A stretch of 64,000 nt of DNA, from assembly GCA_963826055.1 (NCBI GenBank), contig CAWGVO010000017.1:1-64000 (forward strand), read 5' to 3'. Under the pieces are notes generated by a model that saw only the letters and a program-made list of their open reading frames with translations, was not told the DNA's origin and searched no databases. Position numbers and translations under genes: made by a program. Origin of the DNA: JBBDMC01 sp963826055 (GTDB lineage Bacteria > Pseudomonadota > Alphaproteobacteria > Rhizobiales > Kaistiaceae). Every line of letters begins with the position of its first letter. The first letter of the stretch is position 1. Positions 57,301 to 64,000 of the stretch are shown piece after piece.

Positions 57301-59133
57301 GGCGATGATCGTCTCGTTGATCTTCATGCCGCGGACGGCGATCGCCTTGGCCACCTCGCCGCCGACCGAGGCGAGGCGCTGGGTCAGTTCGGCCGAGCGC
57401 TCGTCGAAGGTCTCGTAGACGGTGGTGGTGGCGGCGTTGATCACTTCGCGCAGGTTGGTGGTGCGGCTCTCGATGAGGTTGGCCATCGCCTCGCCGGTTG
57501 AGGCGAGCCGCTCGTTCAGTTCGGTGCCGTTGACGGAGATCGATTCGAAAATGCGGTCGCCGGTGCGCGACAGGCGGTCGGCAAGCTCGCCGCCGCGGGT
57601 GGTGATGGTCTCGGCGATGCGGCTGCCGGTCTCGTCAAGCTTGTCGGAGATTTCCTGACCGCGGAGCGCCAGGTCGACGAGCAGCGAGTCGGCGTTCGAC
57701 TTCAGCGCCTCGTTCACTTCCTTGACGTTGGTGGAGATCAACTCGGCGGCGATGTTGCCTGATTCGGAGATCGTGCGGGTGATCTCCTCGGTGCGGCCCT
57801 CGAAGCTGACGATCAGTTCCTGGCCGACGGAGGCCAGGGTGTCGTTCACCTCCTGGCCGCGCTGCGAGATGGTGTCGGCCATGGCGCGGCCGGTCGACGA
57901 CAGGGTGTCGTTGATCTCGGCGGAGCGGGCGAGCAGCGAATCGGTCACCTCGCCGCCGGTCTGGGCGAGCGAAACGGCAACGTCGCTGACGGTGTCGGCA
58001 AGGCGGCTGACGAGGTCGTCGCCGCGAGCGGCCAACTGGTCGACCATCTGCTCGCCGGCGGAGCCCAGCGCGATGGTGATCTGCTCGCCGCGGTCGGTCA
58101 GCGCGCTGGCGATGCGGTTGCCGGCGTGGGTGACGTTCTCGGCGATCGATTCGGACGCGATGCGGAGGTCCTTGGAGAGGGACTCCTGGGCGCTGACGAT
58201 CGAGGTGCGTACCCGTTCGGAATTGATGACGATCGCTTCACGCTGGCCGGCGAGATCGTCGATCAGCGAGCGCATGCGCATTTCGTTGTCGGAGTACGAG
58301 CGCTCCAGCGCGGCGACTTCGTTGTGGACCAGAAGTTCCAGCTCGCCGGCGCGGGCAAGCGCGCGCTCGATGCCATCGCCGACCGCGGCGACCTCGCGGC
58401 GGATAGCCTGGCTGACGTTGGCGACGGCGTCGGTGGCGATATCCTCCGGCTCCGACAGGCGCGTGGCGACCTCGCTGATGGAGCGGGCGACCATGCGCAT
58501 TTCCTGGGTGCGCCACATCATCGAGGCGGTCGCCCAGATGAAGCTGATCGGCACCAGCAGGAGCAGGAGCGTGTTGAGGATGCCGGTGGTGTTGCCCTGG
58601 CTGAAAGCCCCGGTCGACAAAGCGTAGACGAGGATGACGACGGCCCAGATAACCGACAGGGCGGTGGCGGTGGGATAGATCAGACGCGAGGGGCGGCGCT
58701 GATAGGCGAGCGCCTGCATCCCGGCGGGGCGACGATCGTCGTTGGCGGCGAAGCGGCTGCGGCCACGCTCGGCGGCGCGGGGCAACGGCTTGGCCTGGGC
58801 GGGCGAGGGCTCTTCGTAGTCCGGCGGCGGCGGGACCCGGCGGGCCTCCTCGGCGCGGACCTGCTGCTCGGCGCGCACCGCCTCTTCCTGGCGACGGGTC
58901 GGCTGGTCGTTGCGGCGCGGCGGCGCCGGCGTGCGCGGTGCCTCGGGGCGGCGCCTCAGATCAGCGCGGCGGACCGGCTCGTTGGCGGTGCGCGGTTCAG
59001 GGCGCCGCTGGCGGCGCGCCTCGCGTTCGGGCTCGACCGCTTCCTCTTCGGGGTCGTAATCGAGCCGCAGCGCCTCTTCGACGGCGGACAACGCCGCATC
59101 GTTGGGATTCTTGGTCCGTGGGTTAGTTGCCAT
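54322..59133 (-). CDS. giant membrane-anchored coiled-coil protein (growth pole ring protein GPR-like)
   Basis: The intact 1,603-residue protein begins with a charged, Pro/Arg-rich cytoplasmic segment (1-147), then two membrane helices (about 151-172 and 184-205), then over 1,100 residues of helical repeats. The repeats have a period of about 22 residues with ESRG..IH.KI..SG.EIA..I text, like apolipoprotein A1/A4/E repeats. A Pro/Ala-rich linker and a short globular C-terminus (TLQGQQTFDEIRKKYQRDQD) follow. The Agrobacterium GPR protein, which forms a ring at the growing pole, has this layout and is larger. I infer the same role. It is the largest gene here and has no frameshift. Confidence 0.75.
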   Translation of the reverse strand: MATNPRTKNPNDAALSAVEEALRLDYDPEEEAVEPEREARRQRRPEPRTANEPVRRADLRRRPEAPRTPAPPRRNDQPTRRQEEAVRAEQQVRAEEARRVPPPPDYEEPSPAQAKPLPRAAERGRSRFAANDDRRPAGMQALAYQRRPSRLIYPTATALSVIWAVVILVYALSTGAFSQGNTTGILNTLLLLLVPISFIWATASMMWRTQEMRMVARSISEVATRLSEPEDIATDAVANVSQAIRREVAAVGDGIERALARAGELELLVHNEVAALERSYSDNEMRMRSLIDDLAGQREAIVINSERVRTSIVSAQESLSKDLRIASESIAENVTHAGNRIASALTDRGEQITIALGSAGEQMVDQLAARGDDLVSRLADTVSDVAVSLAQTGGEVTDSLLARSAEINDTLSSTGRAMADTISQRGQEVNDTLASVGQELIVSFEGRTEEITRTISESGNIAAELISTNVKEVNEALKSNADSLLVDLALRGQEISDKLDETGSRIAETITTRGGELADRLSRTGDRIFESISVNGTELNERLASTGEAMANLIESRTTNLREVINAATTTVYETFDERSAELTQRLASVGGEVAKAIAVRGMKINETIIASGNEIAETVTNRAGSIHERIIDSGTAIADRIIDQGNSIHQRIVESGSQIANEIESRGASIHERILASSREIADSVESRGTAIYDSIVEATQHVGEAIESRGNSIHQKILASGRDVANAIESRGVAIHEKIISSGTEAADAIESRGTVIHDRIVESGTRYGDVIAGRANELSEALDTRFARMAELISERGPALITTLTEQTAAMENSLAGKLSEFGDGIRGKIENVSEALESNAHRIAEALDHRSRQINQTLIERTREIAETFTSGQTEFAAMIDDRLVEVGGQLSSRVSSLADSLSERASAITDALAGKSAEVAAGVRDTVDEVTERLVTESGEATRALRASASEASTILGRAINEIEGMFGARANAVTEALELRTREFNDVLGARSGELATLLDGRSNALLKTLDQRGTDIVEMVVSRSEEASRTLIASGDRVAASFVETNERLHREVGDITERMAKSNELLNHLLTSTRENLSQIEGQLGTRSTEFAANIEHAVEAIQLSANELGNQVGQLRDVSGDILDGVSNVVQRFEEQSKSLTTASHNLSDVNRQIEKTVEERRPALENLTAGLKARSEELDSLMKSFTRIISETLKTAEERATSVSRLLTENTATATKGVVENFEAMNRTAGSESRKATEAVREANKALMAEMGHAIAEASKRFAEATREMRAATQELQRDLNTTREELKRGVLELPEEARENAEAMRRVVGDQIKALSELSEIITRHGKTFDLSSPSLGEPHIRALPQPAVAGSREPATPMMTGEATSAPPAPMVRLASDVGRRAGNGGTPPTATPKPAVARAQPPQPRPGPTPVTAPTQPTQPFARTTITEERPGGGWVSDLLRRASDGVEGETPAAEQPAPAASAAPATPAAAVEPPAPSSAPLNALSGDIARAIDHNAAVELWERHSRGERGLFTRRLYTLQGQQTFDEIRKKYQRDQDFRGAVDRYVGDFEKLLAEVTKNGKDKTSGRAYLTSDTGKVYTMLAHASGRFD

Positions 59134-59577
59134 GCTTCCGCCTCGCGTCCGTACTCAAAACACCGTCGGCCGCTTTGCCGGGCGATACAGGCCCGGCAAG
59201 CACGCGCGAACATCCACGGAAAGGAGTTGTGCGAGCCCGCCGCACAACCATACCGTCCCCCTTCCGCGGCGTGTCGCCGCGTTTTTCAGACCGGCAACAA
59301 CGCCGATCCGGGTGGCCTCCACACCCTGCCGCTAGATCATCCTAATGGCACATTGATGGCAGGAGAACAAGAAAACGGAAGCTTCTGCGGCTGTATGCGA
59401 GCCTCGGCCGGTGGATGATCGCGCTACGCAGGGTTGCCGCCTTATATGGCCGCTATCGGCTCCCACTCAGGCGCCGTGCGATTCGGCAGCACCATAAGAG
59501 TGCGGTCGCGTCCGTTAACGATATCTTAAGAATGTTGGCCCGCCTGTCGGGCCGGTCCCGAAGCTGGGAGCACGCAC
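59134..59577. other. divergent intergenic region
   Basis: This 444-bp region separates the giant coiled-coil gene (minus) and the Hpt gene (plus) and must hold both promoters. GTTAACGATATCTTAAG at 59514-59530 is the most A+T-rich, promoter-like patch. I see no gene and no strong operator. Confidence 0.5.
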
Positions 59578-59928
59578 GTGCCCATTTCCACGAATCGTTC
59601 GCCAGGCGTTCCAGGTGAAGCGACGGTCGATCTCGACCACCTGGCGCGCCAGACGGGCGGTGACCGGGCGCTCGAGCGCGAAGTGCTGGCGCTTTACCTG
59701 GAGCGGTCTGCGATCGACCTCGACCGGCTGAGGGTGGCCACGACCGACGACGCCCGCCGGGAGGCGGCCCACCTGATGGTGGGTTCCGCCCGGGCGATCG
59801 GGGCGATGAGCGTCGCCCGGCTCGCCGCCGCGGTCGAAGCGGCAGCGGATGGCCCGTGCGATCTGGCCGAGATCGAAGCCGCGGTGGCCGAGGCGCGCGC
59901 GTTCGTGGCGGACTACCTCGGGCGCTAG
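59578..59928 (+). CDS. Hpt-domain phosphotransfer protein
   Basis: The 116-residue helical protein contains the histidine phosphotransfer core VLALYLERSAIDLDRLRVAT and REAAHLMVGSARAIGAMSVA. His65 is the expected phosphorylated residue; the usual HxLKGSS is HLMVGSA, with Val in place of Lys. Start is GTG 59578 after GGGAG. Stand-alone Hpt proteins shuttle phosphate between response regulators. It stands alone and converges with the HD gene, 10 bp apart. Confidence 0.75.
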   Translation: MPISTNRSPGVPGEATVDLDHLARQTGGDRALEREVLALYLERSAIDLDRLRVATTDDARREAAHLMVGSARAIGAMSVARLAAAVEAAADGPCDLAEIEAAVAEARAFVADYLGR

Positions 59929-59938
59929 GTCCGGCGGG

Positions 59939-60787
59939 CTACTGCTGCGGCCCGCAGAGGGCGATATCGCGCTCGGCGCGAAAGATGTTGGAGTAAAGGT
60001 TGGCGATCCATTCGCGGCCGCTCGCCGAAACGTTCAGATACGGGATCGCGGCCTGAACGAACGGCGCGACCAGGTTCCAGTAAAACTGCGGATATCTGTC
60101 GACGAGATCGGCCGGGCTTCCGTAGCCGAGTTGCCGGTTGAGGCCGGCTTCCTCGAATTCGTAGAACAGGGAATTGGCCTTGCGAATGTAGTGCGGGTCG
60201 CCGAGCTGGCCGATCAGGTCCGCGGCACGCATGAGCACGAGTTCCTCGTCCACGTCCTTGAGGTCGGGGGGGAGGGTGCCGGGGAATCGCGTCGCCTCGA
60301 TGGCGCGGGCGATTCTGTCGGCGTCGAGAAGCTCGACGCCGCCGAAACGATGTTTGACGAAAAGCTTCGATCGATCAACGTGGTGCGCGGTGAGCCCGGC
60401 GTCGGAGGAGCCGCGGGGCAGCTTGAGCCTGTTGCCGGCGTCATCGATGACGCAACCCTCATCGTCGCTGTCGCCGGGGAGGATTCCCCGTACGTAGCCA
60501 ATATCGTGCAACAGGCAGGCCACGATAAAGTGTGCGTAGTCGCTCGCCGGTGTTTCGGAACGCAAGGCGCGGCCCCGCATGATCTCGTGACCGGCCAGCG
60601 TCACCAGCATCGTGTGCTCGGCGTTGTGGTAGAGGGCATCGCTGTTGCCGATGCATTCCAGCGCTATGCGAGCGACTGAGGGTACCAGCTCAACGAGGCG
60701 GCTCTCGGACGAGCCGTAGCGACGCTGCATATAGTTCGAGAGGAACTGGCCCAAGGCGTCGGCTGCAAGCTCTGGAACTGTGATCAT
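59939..60787 (-). CDS. HD-domain metal-dependent phosphohydrolase-like protein
   Basis: The 282-residue protein from ATG 60787 has YHNAEHTMLVTLAGHEIMRG and FIVACLLHDIGYVRGILPGD, the first His, the HD pair and following helix of HD phosphohydrolases, then HHVDRSKLFVKHRFG and MRAADLIGQLGDP with further candidate ligands. Substrate unknown; nucleotides or cyclic nucleotides are typical. An earlier GTG-led start (60838) adds 17 residues that look non-protein. Confidence 0.75.
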   Translation of the reverse strand: MITVPELAADALGQFLSNYMQRRYGSSESRLVELVPSVARIALECIGNSDALYHNAEHTMLVTLAGHEIMRGRALRSETPASDYAHFIVACLLHDIGYVRGILPGDSDDEGCVIDDAGNRLKLPRGSSDAGLTAHHVDRSKLFVKHRFGGVELLDADRIARAIEATRFPGTLPPDLKDVDEELVLMRAADLIGQLGDPHYIRKANSLFYEFEEAGLNRQLGYGSPADLVDRYPQFYWNLVAPFVQAAIPYLNVSASGREWIANLYSNIFRAERDIALCGPQQ

Positions 60788-61091
60788 CGATATCGTCCAA
60801 AAAAAGCGATCGCTCGCGCTGCCGGCGAGCCGGCACATTCATGGATCAAGCTGCCGCGATGTCCAGAGAATTTCGGGGATGGACGCCATCTCTTCCGGGC
60901 CCGCCACGAGCGAGCGGCGTGTTTTCGCGACGTGTCGTTTGCGGAAAAAGGGGCGGCATTTCGACCGTCCGGGCAAGGGAATTCAAGCACTGGCAGGGCC
61001 TGTTGAAATCGCCTATAGAGGCCTGCCCGGCGGAGGTTGGCAGGCCGTCGCCGGTCTTTCTCCTCCCGTATTTTCTCCCAGCAAAGGTCGA
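60788..61091. other. intergenic, no gene seen
   Basis: A region of 304 bp between the HD gene and the ferredoxin gene. It should hold promoters for both. GCGATCGC near 60806 is a palindrome of no clear meaning here. No terminator or operator is evident. Confidence 0.4.
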
Positions 61092-61412
61092 ATGCCCAAG
61101 ATCACGTACATCGGCAACGACGGCGAGCGCTACGAGGTCGAGGCCGAGAACGGCACGACGGTGATGGAAAACGCCATCCGCAACGGCGTGCCGGGGATCG
61201 AGGCCGAATGCGGCGGCGCCTGCGCGTGCGCGACGTGCCACGTTTATGTCGACGAGGCCTTCAAGGAGATCGTCGGCGAGCCGGAGCCGATGGAAGAGGA
61301 CATGCTCGACTTCGCCTACGAAGTGAAGCCGACGTCGCGCCTGTCCTGCCAGATCCGGGTGCGCGACGAGCTGGACGGGCTGACGGTGACGGTTCCGGAG
61401 CGACAGGGCTGA
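61092..61412 (+). CDS. 2Fe-2S ferredoxin, adrenodoxin type
   Basis: The 106-residue ferredoxin has cluster ligands Cys40, Cys46, Cys49 and Cys86, in the C-x5-C-x2-C-x36-C spacing of adrenodoxin/putidaredoxin-type proteins (AECGGACACATCHVYVDEAF, then SRLSCQIRV). C44 is an extra cysteine. Such ferredoxins serve P450s, Fe-S cluster assembly or hydroxylases. The reductase gene 128 bp downstream is a natural electron donor. Confidence 0.9.
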   Translation: MPKITYIGNDGERYEVEAENGTTVMENAIRNGVPGIEAECGGACACATCHVYVDEAFKEIVGEPEPMEEDMLDFAYEVKPTSRLSCQIRVRDELDGLTVTVPERQG

Positions 61413-61539
61413 CCAACACCGCCCGGATCGCCGCCGTTTTTGCTCCCTCCGGAGCCGGCCTCGAAACAAAGTTGCTTTGATTGGCTAAAACCAACGGGTA
61501 TTTGTCCGCTTCTGCCTGAGTGATGACCGGTGCCGGGTG

Positions 61540-62604
61540 ATGAATGACACTGCCGCGAAGATGAACGGGGCCGCTACCGGCGAGGTTATCGAGACCGACG
61601 CGATCATCATCGGCGCCGGACCGGTGGGCCTGTTCGCGGTGTTTGAGCTCGGCCTGCTCGACATCCGCTCGGCCCTGGTCGACATCCTCGACAAGCCCGG
61701 CGGACAGTGCGTCGAGCTCTACCCCGAAAAGCCGATCTACGACATTCCCGGCTACCCGATCATCTCCGGCGAGGGGCTGGTCGGGAAGCTGATGGAGCAG
61801 ATCCAGCCGTTTCACCCGACCTTCCATCTCGGCCAGATGGTCGAGACGCTGACCCGCGAGGCCGATGGCCGCTTCCGTCTCACCACCGACACGGGCACGA
61901 CGCTGCTTGGCAAGGTGGTGGTGATCGCCGCCGGCGGCGGCTCCTTCCAGCCGAAGCGGCCGCCGGTGCCGGGTATCGAGGCGTACGAAGGCACGTCGGT
62001 GTTCTACTCGGTGCGCCGGATGGAAGAGTATCGCGGCCACGACCTGATGATCGTCGGCGGCGGCGATTCCGCCCTCGACTGGACGCTCAACCTGCAGCCG
62101 CTGGCGAAGAGCCTGACGCTCGTCCACCGCCGCGACGAATTCCGCGCCGCGCCGGACAGCGTCAACAAGATGAAAGCGCTGCTGGACGCGGGCAAGATCC
62201 GTTTCGAGATGGGACAGGTGAGCGGGCTGAAGGGCGAGGCCGGTCGGCTCAGCGCCGCCGTCATCAAGGACAAGGCGGGCGCGGAGAGGGACGTCGCTGT
62301 CACGCGCATGCTGCCCTTCTTCGGGCTGACGATGAAGCTTGGCCCGGTCGCCAACTGGGGCCTCAACCTCCACGAAAACCTGCTGCCGGTCGATACCGAG
62401 AAGTTCGAGACGTCGGAGCACGGCATCTTCGCCGTCGGCGACATCAACACCTATCCAGGCAAGCTCAAGCTGATCCTCTGCGGCTTCCATGAGGTGGCGC
62501 TGATGGCGCAGGCCGCCGTCCACATCGTCTTCCCGGAGAAGCGGGTGGTCTTCCAGTACACGACGTCCTCATCGAGCCTGCAGAAAAAGCTCGGCGTGAT
62601 CTAG
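61540..62604 (+). CDS. ferredoxin-NAD(P) reductase, thioredoxin reductase-like
   Basis: The 354-residue flavoprotein reads TDAIIIGAGPVGLFAVFELG (FAD), LDKPGGQCVELYPEKPIYDI, MIVGGGDSALDWTLNLQPLA (NAD(P)) and FAVGDINTYPGKLKLILCGF (FAD). It lacks the CxxC of thioredoxin reductases and has the C-terminal extension (FQYTTSSSSLQKKLGVI) typical of the TrxR-like ferredoxin-NADP reductases of Bacillus (YumC) and green sulfur bacteria. It probably reduces the ferredoxin encoded just upstream. I chose ATG 61540. Confidence 0.9.
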   Translation: MNDTAAKMNGAATGEVIETDAIIIGAGPVGLFAVFELGLLDIRSALVDILDKPGGQCVELYPEKPIYDIPGYPIISGEGLVGKLMEQIQPFHPTFHLGQMVETLTREADGRFRLTTDTGTTLLGKVVVIAAGGGSFQPKRPPVPGIEAYEGTSVFYSVRRMEEYRGHDLMIVGGGDSALDWTLNLQPLAKSLTLVHRRDEFRAAPDSVNKMKALLDAGKIRFEMGQVSGLKGEAGRLSAAVIKDKAGAERDVAVTRMLPFFGLTMKLGPVANWGLNLHENLLPVDTEKFETSEHGIFAVGDINTYPGKLKLILCGFHEVALMAQAAVHIVFPEKRVVFQYTTSSSSLQKKLGVI

Positions 62605-62781
62605 GCGACGCCGCGCGACGACGTCGGCAACGCCCATTCCCATCCCAACGGGTCTTTTGGTCGCAGCGGGCAGCGCGGCGTTGTCGCACTCGCGCCCAAC
62701 GCTATGTCGCACGCTCAAGCGACACAGCGGAGTGGGATAGCAGCGCTGGAGAGACAGCCTCTCCAGCGAGAGGAGGACGTC

Positions 62782-63933
62782 ATGACTTCAACGACCCGTA
62801 TCGCACTCGCCGCCGGCGCCGCCGCCCTATGCGCCCTCGGTGCACAGTCTGCCGAGGCCGACAGCCTGACCAAGGCATCTTTCGGGACGCTGCCGGACGG
62901 CAGTTCCGTCGACGCGTACACGATGACGAATGCCAACGGCATGACCGTCAAGTTCATCACGCTCGGCGGCGCCATCACCGAGATCGACGCGCCCGACCGC
63001 ACCGGCCACATGGACAACGTCGTCCTCGGCTACGACAACCTGGCGGGCTACGATTCCAACAGCACCTACTTCGGTGCCATCATCGGCCGCTACGGCAACC
63101 GCATCGCCAAGGGCACCTTCACGCTGGACGGCCAGACCTACCACCTGCCGGTCAACAACGGTGTGAACTCGCTTCATGGCGGCACCACCGGCTTCAACCT
63201 GCAGCAGTGGACCGTCACGCCGGTGACCGTGCAAAACGGGGTCGCCGCCAAGCTGACCTACACCAGCCCGGACGGGCAGGACGGTTACCCGGGCACGATG
63301 AAGGTCAGCGTCACCTACACCCTCGACAATTCGAACGCGCTCACCTTCCACTACGAGGCCACGACCGACAAAACGACGGTCCTGAACCTCACCCACCACG
63401 ACTACTTCAACCTCGCCGGCAACGGCTCGGGCTCGGCGCTTCATCAGCTCGTCGAGATCAACGCCGACACCTATACGCCGACCGACGCCACCCAGATTCC
63501 CACCGGCAAGATCGACCCGGTGGACGGCACGCCGTTTGACTTCCGCACGCTCAGAATGATCGATGGGCGCATCACGGACAACGACCCGCAGCTCATCCTC
63601 GCGCACGGCTACGATCACAACTGGGTTCTGAACAAATCGAAGCCCGGCGAGATGAGCCTGGCCGCGGAGGCCTACGATCCGATGAGCGGTCGCATCATGA
63701 CCGTCGAAACGACCGAGCCGGGCGTGCAGTTCTACACCGGCAACTATCTCGACGGCACGGTGATCGGCTCGTCGGGTGTGGCTTACCGGCAGGGCGCCGG
63801 CTACACCTTCGAGACCCAGCACTACCCGGATTCACCGAACCAGCCCAGCTTCCCGTCGACCGAACTGAGCCCCGGCCAGACCTATGCGTCCACGACCGTC
63901 CTGCGCTTCTCGACGGACGGCAAACTCAGCTAG
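62782..63933 (+). CDS. aldose 1-epimerase, exported
   Basis: The 383-residue GalM-family mutarotase interconverts alpha and beta anomers of hexoses. A signal peptide (TRIALAAGAAALCALGAQSA) places it in the periplasm. Family landmarks are YFGAIIGRYGNRIAKGTFTL, NGVNSLHGGTTGFNLQQWTV (His), NLTHHDYFNLAGNGSG (His), AHGYDHNWVLN and GVQFYTGNYLDGT, with ETQHYPDSPNQPSFPSTELS near the end providing the catalytic Glu. ATG 62782 has a strong GAGAGGAGG. It stands alone; a hairpin follows. Confidence 0.9.
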   Translation: MTSTTRIALAAGAAALCALGAQSAEADSLTKASFGTLPDGSSVDAYTMTNANGMTVKFITLGGAITEIDAPDRTGHMDNVVLGYDNLAGYDSNSTYFGAIIGRYGNRIAKGTFTLDGQTYHLPVNNGVNSLHGGTTGFNLQQWTVTPVTVQNGVAAKLTYTSPDGQDGYPGTMKVSVTYTLDNSNALTFHYEATTDKTTVLNLTHHDYFNLAGNGSGSALHQLVEINADTYTPTDATQIPTGKIDPVDGTPFDFRTLRMIDGRITDNDPQLILAHGYDHNWVLNKSKPGEMSLAAEAYDPMSGRIMTVETTEPGVQFYTGNYLDGTVIGSSGVAYRQGAGYTFETQHYPDSPNQPSFPSTELSPGQTYASTTVLRFSTDGKLS

Positions 63934-63959
63934 CCATCGCGTCTTGGGGAGGAAAGGTT

Positions 63960-63985
63960 CAGGGTCCGGATCCGTCCGGGCCCTG
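63960..63985 (+). terminator. hairpin after the aldose epimerase gene
   Basis: CAGGGTCCGGA and TCCGGGCCCTG pair with one G-T wobble around a 4-base loop. There is no clear T-run, only GATCTATT after it. It may stop or stabilise the epimerase mRNA. Confidence 0.45.
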
Positions 63986-64000
63986 ATCTATTCCGCGTGG

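Overview
The window looks like a chromosomal segment of a high-G+C alphaproteobacterium of the order Hyphomicrobiales (Rhizobiales). Three things point there. A giant membrane-anchored coiled-coil protein resembles the growth pole ring protein (GPR) of polar-growing Hyphomicrobiales. The gene order DUF2155 / aat / accC / accB / aroQ is typical of the group. A mosaic palindromic repeat of the kind scattered through rhizobial genomes lies at 45.5 kb. The segment is metabolically rich and, apart from a decayed island at the left end, mostly ordinary chromosome.

Layout. 1-9.6 kb is a decayed mobile region: 3' ends of broken genes (pgm, a DNA methyltransferase, a TetR regulator, an inositol dehydrogenase, tamB), an unusual tRNA-Asp, an IS remnant, a pyruvoyl-dependent arginine decarboxylase, the first codons of a tyrosine integrase, and a 46-bp 3' piece of tRNA-Lys(CUU) that reads as an attachment-site scar. 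Inside it is a three-gene minus-strand operon (Tat-exported flavoprotein, beta-sandwich protein, diheme cytochrome c) that may be a periplasmic redox enzyme. 9.8-13 kb holds a VPLPA-CTERM surface protein and suyAB, the (2R)-sulfolactate sulfo-lyase, with a HutC-type GntR regulator and a matching palindromic operator. 13.1-16.2 kb is a TPP-riboswitch-controlled thiamine/pyrimidine uptake operon. 16.2-23.7 kb is a five-gene operon (N-formylglutamate amidohydrolase family, ethanolamine-type permease, glutamine-synthetase-like ligase, aldehyde dehydrogenase, iron alcohol dehydrogenase) with a divergent RpiR regulator; I read it as a candidate gamma-glutamylation route for ethanolamine or a similar small amine.

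24.9-33.8 kb is a complete 4-hydroxybenzoate/protocatechuate (beta-ketoadipate) operon, pobA-pcaB-pcaL-pcaI-pcaJ-pcaF-pcaH-pcaG. Most junctions overlap by one to a few bases, and a divergent IclR regulator faces it across a perfect operator palindrome. 34-35.4 kb is less G+C-rich, with a broken winged-helix gene and a partial copy of the IclR gene. 35.5-40.5 kb carries glpD, DUF2155, aat, accC, accB and aroQ. 40.7-43.2 kb is an accessory patch (two Sel1/TPR-type proteins around an Rhs tip, a primase-like Toprim fragment). 43.2-64 kb carries dsbA-like, M48 protease, aminotransferase, pgi, a lone molybdopterin hydroxylase large subunit, an EamA exporter, an FAH-family hydrolase, a threonine dehydratase-type enzyme, the GPR-like giant, Hpt and HD proteins, a 2Fe-2S ferredoxin with its reductase, and a secreted aldose 1-epimerase.

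Many genes, including normally essential ones (accC) and central ones (aat, pgi), are split by single-base frameshifts. The most economical reading is residual sequencing or assembly error in G+C-rich runs, so 'broken' in this window should be read with care unless the break is a real truncation.
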